NCBI RefSeq assembly: GCF_001692445.1
Contig: NZ_MAQA01000030.1
Location: forward strand, 1-56,481
Direction: 5' to 3'
Length of the DNA: 56,481 nucleotides
Source of the DNA: Oerskovia enterophila
GTDB lineage: Bacteria > Actinomycetota > Actinomycetes > Actinomycetales > Cellulomonadaceae
Both the position numbers and the translations under genes were made by a program. Shown here piece after piece: positions 49,002-56,481 of the stretch (position 1 is the stretch's first letter; each line of letters begins with the position of its first letter). Under the pieces are notes generated by a model. It was not told the DNA's origin, did no database searches, and was given only the letters and a program-made list of their open reading frames with translations.

Positions 49002-49441
49002 CTCTCGCCCTCCGGCGGTGCGAGGTCGGGAACGTTCTGGTCGAGCAGGTCCGCGAAGGTCTCCGCGAGGACGTACCGCTCCCCCGTGTCGTGGTCGGAC
49101 GTCACGACCGGTCCGTCGTTCGTGACGACGAGCGGGTTTCCCGACCCGTCGAACCCGATCACGAGGCCCTCCTCCGCGACGTCCCAGCCGTCCGTGCGGA
49201 AGGTGCGCGTCAGGGTCGCGACGTCGGTGTCCTCGAGCAGTGGAGCGTTGCGCAGCCCGTGGACGGGGACACCCACGAAGCAGCCGCCGTGCCGCTCGAC
49301 GAGCTCGACGTAGCCCGGGTCGAGAGCTACCCCGAGGCCGCGCACGGCCTCCTCGAGCTGGCCGCGCGTCGCCGGCTCGCCCGCACCGTAGAGGGCGACG
49401 GCCGCGTCGAGCCGGGCCAGGAGGTCGGGTGGGAGTGCCAT
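48998..49441 (-). CDS. SUKH (SMI1/KNR4) family protein
   Basis: A 147-residue protein of normal SUKH length. The features are LDPGYVELVERHGGCFVGVP, EEGLVIGFDGSGNPLVVTND and GERYVLAETFADLLDQN, matching the SUKH core: an N-terminal helix, a central sheet and the final helix. It is the first gene of a two-gene operon with the hypothetical protein. With the gene at 47756 it makes two SUKH proteins in 1.7 kb, which hints at an immunity gene cluster whose toxin is elsewhere or lost. Confidence 0.82.
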   Translation of the reverse strand: MALPPDLLARLDAAVALYGAGEPATRGQLEEAVRGLGVALDPGYVELVERHGGCFVGVPVHGLRNAPLLEDTDVATLTRTFRTDGWDVAEEGLVIGFDGSGNPLVVTNDGPVVTSDHDTGERYVLAETFADLLDQNVPDLAPPEGER

Positions 49442-49555
49442 GCCGGCCACCGTAGCCGCGGGGTGGGACACGCGGCCACGCACGCGGGTGCGTGCGTCAC
49501 CGGTGAGCGTGACGATGGGTGCGACACGTCCCGCCCCTGACCCGCGAGGTGCACC

Positions 49556-49963
49556 ATGACCAGGTTCGTCGTCGACGCCGGCACCGCCCTGCGACTCGTC
49601 GCGGAGGACGCTCAGGTCCCGGAGGCTCACGAACTGCTCGCCCCGACCCTCCTGCGGTCGCAGACCCTGTCAGCGCTGCACGAGGCCGTGCACCGCGGCG
49701 ACCTCCCGGCCGAGGTCGGGCGCGAGCACCTGGCGCGCGTCGGCCGCCTCCCGGTCAGGTTGTTCGGGGACGCCGTGCTGCGCCGCACGTCGTGGAAGGT
49801 CGCCGACGAGCTGGGCCTGGCCTCGACGTACGACGCCGAGTACGTGGCCCTCGCCCGGCTCCGCGGCATCGCGCTCGTGACCACGGATGCCGACCTGGTT
49901 CGTGCCGTCGTGGGCGTGGTCGAGACGGCGCCGTACGAGGCGCTGCTCGACGTGGGGGCGTGA
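49556..49963 (+). CDS. PIN-domain protein (VapC-like)
   Basis: A 135-residue PIN-fold nuclease candidate. Acidic active-site residues can be seen: Asp in FVVDAGTALRLV, Glu in LSALHEAVHRGDL, and Asp in STYDAEYVALARL and LVTTDADLVRAV. This is the VapC arrangement, usually a tRNA- or rRNA-cutting toxin. No small antitoxin gene precedes or follows: upstream is a 114-bp gap, downstream a convergent hydrolase. It may be an orphan toxin or a housekeeping nuclease. Confidence 0.82.
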   Translation: MTRFVVDAGTALRLVAEDAQVPEAHELLAPTLLRSQTLSALHEAVHRGDLPAEVGREHLARVGRLPVRLFGDAVLRRTSWKVADELGLASTYDAEYVALARLRGIALVTTDADLVRAVVGVVETAPYEALLDVGA

Positions 49964-49991
49964 GCGGCGGCCGTCGGTCGGTGGACGAGCC

Positions 49992-51017
49992 TCAGGGGCT
50001 CGGTACCCCCAGGCGGTCGAGCGCGCCGATGCTCGCCTCGACGATCTGCGCCTGCGCGTCGGCGCGGCTCGTGGCCGGCTGACCGTCTCCCGGTTGCTCG
50101 CCGTAGTCGGCGAAGAAGGCGTGGACGCCCCCTGGGACCTCGACGAACTCGGTGGTGGCGGGCAGGTCGGCGCGGGACGCCTCGATCTTGTCGGGCGTCG
50201 TCAGGCCGTCGCGCGATCCCCACACCGAGGTCACCTCGACGTCGGCCGTGCTCATGTCGCCCGACGGGTACGAGGCGTGCAGGAGCAGGCCGGTGACCTC
50301 GTCGTCGTGCGCGGCGGCGAACGACGACGCGACGACGCCGCCCAGCGAGTGACCACCCACCGCCCAGGTGTCGACCTCGTCGAACGCAGCCATCGCCGAT
50401 GCCGACTGGTTCGGTGACGTGAAGGCGATGCCCAGCGGTTCCTTGAGCGCCACGACCAGGTACCCGGCCTCGGCGAGCGGGCGCAGCACGGCGGCGGTCG
50501 CACGCACGTCCACCCGGGCGCCGGGCGAGTAGACCAGGCCGGTCGTCGCCGCACCGTCCCGCGGGACGAACGCGATCCAGCCCGCCTCGTCGCGGACCTC
50601 GACCGAGCCGTCGCTCTCGAGAGCTGCGAGCGCGGGCGCCGTCGCGGGGAAGGGCCGGAGCCACACGACGGCCGCCGCCAGGACGACCAGGAGGGCGATC
50701 CCGATACCCACGGCGACCCCACGCAGGACACCGCGAGCCCGCGGTCGCCGTGGCGAAGGACCACGATCACGTCGGCGGGCACCCAGGAGGGCCACCGCGA
50801 GGACGAGCAGGCCCGCGACCACGCTCGCTCCGAGGACCGCAGCGAGCGCCCAGTGCTGGTGGCGCACGGTGTCGCCGGTCGTCGCGACGACCCAGACGGG
50901 CGCTGCGACCAGCGCGACCCCCAGGACGACGAGCAGCAACCGCCCAAGGGTCGCGGCAGGAGATTCCCTGGGCGGGACGGGCAGATCTGCCTCGGTACCC
51001 GATGCCGACGTGTTCAC
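49992..51017 (-). CDS. membrane-anchored alpha/beta hydrolase
   Basis: A 341-residue protein. Three hydrophobic segments (about 25-45, 58-80 and 98-118) anchor the N-terminus. The hydrolase domain has VYSPGARVDVRATAAVLRPL, YLVVALKEPLGIAF, and the nucleophile elbow VGGHSLGGVVASSF (GxSxG). VEVPGGVHAFFADYGEQPGD supplies the catalytic His. It resembles dienelactone-hydrolase-like proteins of actinomycetes with a membrane anchor. Substrate unknown. Confidence 0.85.
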   Translation of the reverse strand: MNTSASGTEADLPVPPRESPAATLGRLLLVVLGVALVAAPVWVVATTGDTVRHQHWALAAVLGASVVAGLLVLAVALLGARRRDRGPSPRRPRARGVLRGVAVGIGIALLVVLAAAVVWLRPFPATAPALAALESDGSVEVRDEAGWIAFVPRDGAATTGLVYSPGARVDVRATAAVLRPLAEAGYLVVALKEPLGIAFTSPNQSASAMAAFDEVDTWAVGGHSLGGVVASSFAAAHDDEVTGLLLHASYPSGDMSTADVEVTSVWGSRDGLTTPDKIEASRADLPATTEFVEVPGGVHAFFADYGEQPGDGQPATSRADAQAQIVEASIGALDRLGVPSP

Positions 51018-51249
51018 CGGTGCTCCGTACTTCTCGACGACGCCACAGGGGCTGGGCGTCCGTCACGCTAGCAGGAGGCTCGGCGACGAGGTCGGCAGCG
51101 TACGGTGCGCGCGCGGGACGGCGCCTCCTCTGGACACACTGGTCCGGGCGCGCGCGATGAGTTTCGGGGACGCCCAGGGTCTACCCCGACGACACCACGA
51201 GACGGGCCGCGAGCAGACCGGGCCGCTCGACCGACCGAGAGGCTCCGCC

Positions 51250-52137
51250 ATGACCGACATCGAGACCCGCACGCTCGAGGCACCGGGTGCGACCGTGACC
51301 TACGACGTCCGCGGCGACCTGAGCGCCGCCACCCCCGAGGTGCCCGCGCTGCTGCTCATCGGCTCGCCCATGGGCGCCGACGGGTTCGGCACTCTCGCCT
51401 CGCACTTCACCGACCGACCGGTCGTCACCTACGACCCTCGCGGGGTCTCGCGCAGCGTCCGGCCCGACCCCGGGTCGCCCGTCCGCCCCGAGGACCACGC
51501 CGACGACCTCCACCGCGTGATCGACGCCCTGGGCGTCGGGCCCGTCGACATCATGGCGAGCAGCGGCGGTGCCATCAACGCGCTCGCCCTCGTGGCCGAG
51601 CACCCCGAGCAGGTGCGGACCCTCGTGGCCCACGAGCCGCCGTCGGGCCCCGCGCTGCCCGACCGCGACGCCGCGCTCGCGGCGGTCCAGGCCGTCTCGG
51701 AGACCTACCGGACCAAGGGGTTCGGGGCCGGCATGGCGCGGTTCATCACCCTGACGAGCTGGGAGGGGCCGTTCCCCGACGACGTCGCCGAGCTCCCCGC
51801 GCCGGACCCGGCCGCGTTCGGCTTCCCCGCCGGGGACGACGGGTCGCGCGACGACCCGCTGCTGGGTCAGAACCTCATCTCCTGCACCCACTACGAGCCC
51901 GCCTACGACGCGCTCACCTCGGCCTCGACCCGCGTGGTCCTCGCGGCGGGCGACGAGTCCGGCCAGCAGATGGCTGCGCGCGCGGCGCGGGCCATCGCCA
52001 AGAGCCTCGGCTCCGAGGCGGTCGCGTTCCCGAGCGGGCACGGCGGCTTCCTGGGTGACGAGTACGGGATGCCGGGCGACCCCGCGGGCTTCGCCGCGGC
52101 GCTGCGGACCGTGCTCGACGGCGACGGGCCGCGCTGA
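51250..52137 (+). CDS. alpha/beta hydrolase
   Basis: A 295-residue soluble hydrolase. The oxyanion region is LLIGSPMGADGFGTLASHF, then VVTYDPRGVSRSVRP, and the nucleophile elbow IMASSGGAINALALV (SxG type, with the Ser in ASSGG). AFPSGHGGFLGDEYG has the likely catalytic His. Substrate unknown. The ATG at 51250 is taken from family layout; the 232-bp gap before it contains an in-frame MSFGDAQGLPRRH-like reading that is not convincing as protein. Confidence 0.88.
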   Translation: MTDIETRTLEAPGATVTYDVRGDLSAATPEVPALLLIGSPMGADGFGTLASHFTDRPVVTYDPRGVSRSVRPDPGSPVRPEDHADDLHRVIDALGVGPVDIMASSGGAINALALVAEHPEQVRTLVAHEPPSGPALPDRDAALAAVQAVSETYRTKGFGAGMARFITLTSWEGPFPDDVAELPAPDPAAFGFPAGDDGSRDDPLLGQNLISCTHYEPAYDALTSASTRVVLAAGDESGQQMAARAARAIAKSLGSEAVAFPSGHGGFLGDEYGMPGDPAGFAAALRTVLDGDGPR

Positions 52138-52140
52138 GCA

Positions 52141-52170
52141 CCTCGCGGAGGGCAGCGGGCTCCCGCGAGG
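52141..52170 (+). terminator. hairpin after the hydrolase gene
   Basis: CCTCGCGG and CCGCGAGG form an 8-bp perfect stem around 14 bases, just after the stop codon. It probably ends the hydrolase transcript. Confidence 0.5.
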
Positions 52171-52255
52171 TGAGCCGGCCGCCCGGGTGCGTGCCGTCGT
52201 CGGGCACTCTGCGTCCCCGGATGCCAGCAGCGGCGACCACGAGGACCATGGCCGC

Positions 52256-52693
52256 ATGACGAACCTGCTGACCGCCGACCCGCCGCCCGACACCCTGGCT
52301 CGACGCATCGGGCGCATCGCGCTCGGGCTGAGCCTGGTCTTCGCCGGGATCGGGCACCTGACGTTCTCGCGCGAGGAGTTCCAGGCCCAGGTCCCCGACT
52401 GGTTCCCCGTGAACGAGGACGTGACGGTCCTCGCGTCGGGGGCCGTCGAGATCGCGCTCGGGTCGTCGCTCGTCGTGCTCTCGCGCCGACGGGTCGCGGT
52501 GGGGCTCGTCGCGGCGGCGTTCTTCGTCGTGATCTTCCCCGGGAACATCGGGCAGTGGCTCGAGCACAAGGACGGGTTCGGGCTCGACACCGACGCCAAG
52601 CGGTTCGGCCGCCTGTTCTTCCAGCCCGTGCTCGTCGCGTGGGCGCTCTGGTCGACGGGCGCGTTCAAGGCTCTGCGCACGTCGCGGGACTGA
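52256..52693 (+). CDS. DoxX-like small membrane protein
   Basis: A 145-residue protein with four hydrophobic segments. IGRIALGLSLVFAGIGHLTF and VDEDV-like polar loops, then AFFVVIFPGNIGQWLEHKDG, are typical of the DoxX-like family. Function is unknown. It lies before, and convergent with, the TetR gene, with only six bases between the stops. Confidence 0.85.
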   Translation: MTNLLTADPPPDTLARRIGRIALGLSLVFAGIGHLTFSREEFQAQVPDWFPVNEDVTVLASGAVEIALGSSLVVLSRRRVAVGLVAAAFFVVIFPGNIGQWLEHKDGFGLDTDAKRFGRLFFQPVLVAWALWSTGAFKALRTSRD

Positions 52694-52699
52694 GGAGAC

Positions 52700-53302
52700 C
52701 TACCGGTGCGACGCAGCGTCCCCCGACACCGCGGGCATGCCCAGCGCGGCGTCGACGAGCGTCTCCGCCGCGGCGCGGGCGCGCGCCGCCACGGCAGGGT
52801 CCCCCGAGATCGCGGCGGTCGTCTGCGCCCCCTCGGCCAGGATGACGAGCTGACCTGCGAGCGCCGGAGAGGCACCGGCGTCGTCGACCAGTCGTGCGAC
52901 GAACCCCTCGAACGAGGCCTTGTGCGTCCGGACCGCATCGGCGACCGCGGGGTGAGTGGTCCCGAGCTCGCCGAACGCGTTGATGAAGGCACAGCCGCGG
53001 AAGTCGTCGGCGCAGAACCAGTCGGCCAGGTAGTAGTAGATCGCGAGGAGCCGGGCGCGCGGGTCCGGCTCGCCCTCGACGCGCTCGGTGATCCCCCGCT
53101 CCCACTGCTCGTGCTTGCGTGCGAGCACGGCCAGGACGATGTCGTCCTTCGAGGGGAACGTGGCGTACAGGCGCCGCAGGGACACGCCCGACTCGCGGCG
53201 CAGCTCGTCCATGCCGACGGCCGCGTAGCCCTTGGCGTAGTAGAGGCGGTCGGCTGCGTCGACGATCTTCTCCCGTGCTTCCTCTGCAGTCATGTCCATC
53301 AT
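52700..53302 (-). CDS. TetR-family transcriptional regulator
   Basis: A 200-residue repressor. The HTH is VGMDELRRESGVSLRRLYAT, followed by FPSKDDIVLAVLARKHEQW. The C-terminal domain includes CAFINAFGELGTTHPAVADA. It is divergent from the haloperoxidase-like hydrolase, with two perfect 16-bp palindromes in the gap, so it represses both. A hydrophobic small molecule handled by the enzyme may be its inducer. Confidence 0.93.
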   Translation of the reverse strand: MMDMTAEEAREKIVDAADRLYYAKGYAAVGMDELRRESGVSLRRLYATFPSKDDIVLAVLARKHEQWERGITERVEGEPDPRARLLAIYYYLADWFCADDFRGCAFINAFGELGTTHPAVADAVRTHKASFEGFVARLVDDAGASPALAGQLVILAEGAQTTAAISGDPAVAARARAAAETLVDAALGMPAVSGDAASHR

Positions 53303-53314
53303 CCTACTTGCACC

Positions 53315-53330
53315 GAGAACGATCGTTCTC
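53315..53330. promoter_or_regulatory. TetR operator 1
   Basis: GAGAACGATCGTTCTC, a perfect 16-bp palindrome, 13 bp upstream of the TetR start. It is identical to the second site at 53350. Confidence 0.88.
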
Positions 53331-53333
53331 TAG

Positions 53334-54233
<900 letters not shown>

Positions 54234-54244
54234 CGCACGCCCCG

Positions 54245-54280
54245 CGCGGCGCACCGGGCCCCGTGGTCCGGTGCGCCGCG
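54245..54280. terminator. bidirectional terminator
   Basis: CGCGGCGCACCGG and CCGGTGCGCCGCG form a 13-bp perfect stem with a 10-base loop, and flanking GCACGCC/GGCGTGC extend it with small bulges. It lies between the convergent hydrolase and MFS genes. Confidence 0.75.
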
Positions 54281-54308
54281 TCGGCGTGCGGGGTGGGCGA
54301 CCGCGGGG

Positions 54309-55508
54309 CTACACGGTCGAAGGGAACGCCTTGCGCGCTACCACCACGACGACGAGCCCCACGAGCACCAGGGCCGCCCCCACGAAGGGCAGCCAGCCGA
54401 CCCCGTACCCCGCGAGCACGGCACCGCCCAGGGCCGCTCCCCCGCCGATCCCGATGTTCGCGGTCGAGTTCACGAGCGCCCCCACGACGTCGGGCGACGC
54501 CCCGCGCGTACGGATCGAAGCCGTCTGGAAGATCGACGCCACGCCGCCGAACCCCGCGCCCCACACGGCCGCGGCCACGAGCACGGGGGCGAGGGCGGGG
54601 AACGCCAGGCCCAGCGCGCACAGGCCCAGCGTCAGCGTCACCAGGACCACGAGGACCGTCCGGCGCGGCCGGCGGTCGAGCGAGACCCCCGCGTACCAGG
54701 TCCCGACCAGGCCCAGCGCCCCGAGCCCGAGCAGCACCGGTCCCACACCCGCGACCGAGAGCCCGGCAGCCAGGAGCAGGACCGACACGTAGGTGTACAC
54801 CGAGAACTGGCCCAGGTAGACGAGCGCGTTCGCGGTCGAGACCACGGCCAGGCGCGAACGTCGGGCAGCCTGCCCGTGATCGTCTCGCCGCGCGCCCCCT
54901 CCGCCCGCGACGGCCGGCAGGAGCAGCGCGACCAGCACCGTGGTGAGCGCGCAGACCCCGGCGAGCACCGCGAACGCGGTCCGCCAGCCCACGGCTGCAC
55001 CCAACGAGGTCGAGAGCGGCACGCCGAAGACGAAGCCCGCCGACGCCCCGGCGGTCACGAGCGCGAGCGCGCGGCCCGTGAACAGCGGCTGCACGAGCCG
55101 CGCGCCGTACCCGATGCTCACCGAGAAGAACAGTGCGTGCGCGATCCCGCCCACGGCCCGCCCGGCCGCGACGACGGCGAACGTCGGCGCCACCGCGACC
55201 AGGGCGTTGCTCACGGTGTACGCGACGAGCGTCCCGAGCAGCAGGCCCTTGCGCGGGAGGCGCACGGTCGCGAGCGTCAGCGGCACCGCGAGCGCGGCGA
55301 CCATGAAGGCGTAGACCGTCACGAGCAGCCCCGCGGTCGACTCCGTGACGTCCAGCTCGTCGCTCATGAGCGGCAGCAGGCCCACCGGGAGCAGCTCGGT
55401 CGTCACGGCGAGGAAGGTCGCGAGCATGAGCGCGAGGATCCCCCCGGCGGCGTCCCGCACGGTCCCCGGACGCCAGCCCGGGGAGGCGTTCGCCGCAGGA
55501 TCGGTCAC
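54309..55508 (-). CDS. MFS transporter (DHA1-like exporter)
   Basis: A 399-residue 12-helix transporter. Features are FLAVTTELLPVGLLPLMSDE (a TM1 pattern typical of the AraJ/YdhP-like DHA1 branch), YAFMVAALAVPLTLATVRLP, GIAHALFFSVSIGYGARLVQ, and GASAGFVFGVPLSTSLGAAV (motif C-like). It likely exports drugs or metabolites. The GTG at 55508 is preferred to in-frame starts upstream on alignment grounds. It is divergent from the M23-like gene. Confidence 0.88.
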   Translation of the reverse strand: MTDPAANASPGWRPGTVRDAAGGILALMLATFLAVTTELLPVGLLPLMSDELDVTESTAGLLVTVYAFMVAALAVPLTLATVRLPRKGLLLGTLVAYTVSNALVAVAPTFAVVAAGRAVGGIAHALFFSVSIGYGARLVQPLFTGRALALVTAGASAGFVFGVPLSTSLGAAVGWRTAFAVLAGVCALTTVLVALLLPAVAGGGGARRDDHGQAARRSRLAVVSTANALVYLGQFSVYTYVSVLLLAAGLSVAGVGPVLLGLGALGLVGTWYAGVSLDRRPRRTVLVVLVTLTLGLCALGLAFPALAPVLVAAAVWGAGFGGVASIFQTASIRTRGASPDVVGALVNSTANIGIGGGAALGGAVLAGYGVGWLPFVGAALVLVGLVVVVVARKAFPSTV

Positions 55509-55617
55509 CCAGGCATCTTGGCACGGCGCGTCGCCCTCCTCGCGACGCGCCGCAGGGACGGGCACGCGGGGCCGCACCTAGGGTGAGGAGGAGGACCCGA
55601 GGGGACGGGAGGCACGG

Positions 55618-56307
55618 ATGGTCGAGACCGTGACGCTCGACCTGCCCTTCCGCGACCGCTGGCTCGTGCAGAACAGCCCCGCCCGGCGCGTCCCGAGCCA
55701 CGGGGTCGACATCCTGGGCGAGCGGTACGCGATCGACTTCGTGGGCGTCGACGAGCGGCACCGCACGGCCGCGGTGCGCGACTGGCGCACGCTCCTCGCG
55801 ACCGAGCCGCCCGAGCGCTTCGTCGCGTTCGGGCGCCCGATCCTCGCGCCTGCGGGCGGTGTCGTGGTCCAGGTGCACGACGGCGAGCACGACCACGCGG
55901 CCCGTCGCTCCCAGCCGGCCCTCGTGCCCTACGCGCTCGGGGCCGCGGGGAGGCTGCGCGAGGGCGTGCACGCCGTGGCGGGGAACCACGTGACGATCGC
56001 GCTCCCCGGTGCCCGGGCGTACGTGTCGCTCGTGCACCTGCGGCGCGGCTCGCTGCGGGTACGGGTCGGCGAGCAGGTGAGGACCGGGCAACCGCTCGCC
56101 GAGTGCGGCAACTCCGGGAACTCGACCCAGCCGCACGTCCACGTGCAGGTCGCCGACAGCCTGGACCTCACGGTCGCCCAGGGGGTCCCGGTCGCGTTCC
56201 GGGACTTCCGCGAGTGGCTCCGCGGCCGGGGCGAGCCCCTCGACCGGGCGACAGGACTGCCCGGCGAACGCTCCGTCGTCGAACCCCTGCCCGTCGCCGA
56301 GGCCTGA
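55618..56307 (+). CDS. M23-family peptidase-like protein without signal peptide
   Basis: A 229-residue protein with a LytM/M23 barrel: SHGVDILGERYAIDFVGVDE, FGRPILAPAGGVVVQVHDGE, VAGNHVTIALPGARAYVSLV, HLRRGSLRVRVGEQVRTGQP and GNSGNSTQPHVHVQVADS. HVHVQV retains the HxH zinc site, but the first motif reads as HGVDILGERYAID rather than the usual HxxxD, so the zinc ligands may differ. No signal peptide or membrane segment is present at the N-terminus, which is odd for a cell-wall enzyme. GGGAGG precedes the ATG. Confidence 0.85.
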   Translation: MVETVTLDLPFRDRWLVQNSPARRVPSHGVDILGERYAIDFVGVDERHRTAAVRDWRTLLATEPPERFVAFGRPILAPAGGVVVQVHDGEHDHAARRSQPALVPYALGAAGRLREGVHAVAGNHVTIALPGARAYVSLVHLRRGSLRVRVGEQVRTGQPLAECGNSGNSTQPHVHVQVADSLDLTVAQGVPVAFRDFREWLRGRGEPLDRATGLPGERSVVEPLPVAEA

Positions 56308-56357
56308 CGGGCACGGGCCGCCCGGCGCCGGCTCTCCCGGGGCATGCGCGCAGCGGG

Positions 56358-56370
56358 GCTAAACGCTTCA
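56358..56370. promoter_or_regulatory. possible LacI-type operator
   Basis: GCTAAACGCTTCA (reverse complement TGAAGCGTTTAGC) resembles the central-CG operators of LacI-family regulators. It lies about 90 bp upstream of the last start codon in the window. A separate inverted repeat, GTCCGCAC-gacc-GTGCGGAC, is at 56413-56432. Both are weak suggestions. Confidence 0.35.
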
Positions 56371-56458
56371 CCCCCTGGCCACCGACGCCCCGTGCTCCTC
56401 ACCATGGGCCGGGTCCGCACGACCGTGCGGACGACGCCGCCAGAGACGAGGACGTCCG

Positions 56459-56481
56459 ATGAGCCGCACCCCCCTCCCACC
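56459..56481 (+). CDS. start of a gene cut by the window end
   Basis: ATG at 56459 begins MSRTPLP with an AGGA seven bases upstream. Only seven residues are visible, so the product cannot be named. Confidence 0.4.

Noticed and set aside
49519-50082. Possible antitoxin overlapping the PIN gene
   Set aside because: It is a shadow frame of the PIN gene with an Arg/Pro-rich product.
51152-51249. In-frame upstream extension MSFGDAQGLPRRH for the hydrolase at 51250
   Set aside because: No ribosome-binding site and no similarity to hydrolase N-termini; the ATG at 51250 is a better start.

Overview
The window is a very GC-rich bacterial chromosome segment with a dense set of short operons, frequent GTG starts, 4-bp ATGA/GTGA gene overlaps, lipobox lipoproteins, an LASTG-anchored surface protein, an Lsr2-type DNA-binding tail and a c-di-AMP (ydaO-type) riboswitch in front of an NlpC/P60 gene. 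Together these point to an actinomycete, most likely Micrococcales (Cellulomonas/Oerskovia/Cellulosimicrobium-like; genus is a guess). No phage, plasmid origin, rRNA, tRNA or CRISPR array was seen.

Layout. 1-3.3 kb: 3' end of an FAD-dependent oxidoreductase, a cupin, a stand-alone LuxR HTH protein and a NarL-type two-component pair. 3.4-8.1 kb: a large LASTG-anchored protein with a probable internal Cys-Gln thioester, a GntR-MFS operon with a 26-bp palindromic operator, and a DUF1801 protein. 8.1-14.8 kb: CPA1 Na+/H+ antiporter, TetR divergent from DUF1304 and a medium-chain oxidoreductase, an SsuD-like flavin monooxygenase, a CPBP membrane protease. 14.9-21.8 kb: a second two-component pair whose kinase has a long insert in its ATPase domain, an M15 carboxypeptidase lipoprotein, a PAS-SpoIIE phosphatase and a third two-component pair. 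22-27.1 kb: an Ala/Glu/Val/Pro-rich protein with an Lsr2-like tail, a Cys-cluster plus pentapeptide protein, a quinone-oxidoreductase homologue, MscS and an LppX-like lipoprotein. 27.1-28.3 kb: a lower-GC island with a serine-recombinase remnant and a hicA-hicB pair in which a 1-nt frameshift joins toxin and antitoxin frames. 28.3-36.6 kb: ArfB, SRPBCC protein, SDR/TetR divergent pair, methyltransferase, zinc-ribbon metallo-hydrolase, and a ROK-YdjC deacetylase-GPH sugar transporter operon. 36.9-45.1 kb: DUF4097 and hemerythrin proteins, AraC with a kinase-like protein whose P-loop is lost, TSUP permease, riboswitch-controlled NlpC/P60 hydrolase, DUF4287, LuxR HTH, DUF305 and DoxX proteins. 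45.2-56.5 kb: ArsR-SulP operon, DUF1905, two SUKH (SMI1/KNR4) proteins, a PIN-domain protein, three alpha/beta hydrolases, DoxX, a TetR gene with twin operators, an MFS exporter, an M23-like protein and the start of one more gene.

The most unusual structure lies between and inside genes. There are two families of dispersed hairpin repeats. One (arms TGTCAGAA...TTCTGACA) occurs four times, once inside the open reading frame of a histidine kinase. The other (CCCGACGGCG...CGCCGTCGGG) sits mostly at gene ends. There is also a single 22-bp-arm hairpin at 21.9 kb. All functions are inferred from sequence motifs read by eye; no database search was run.
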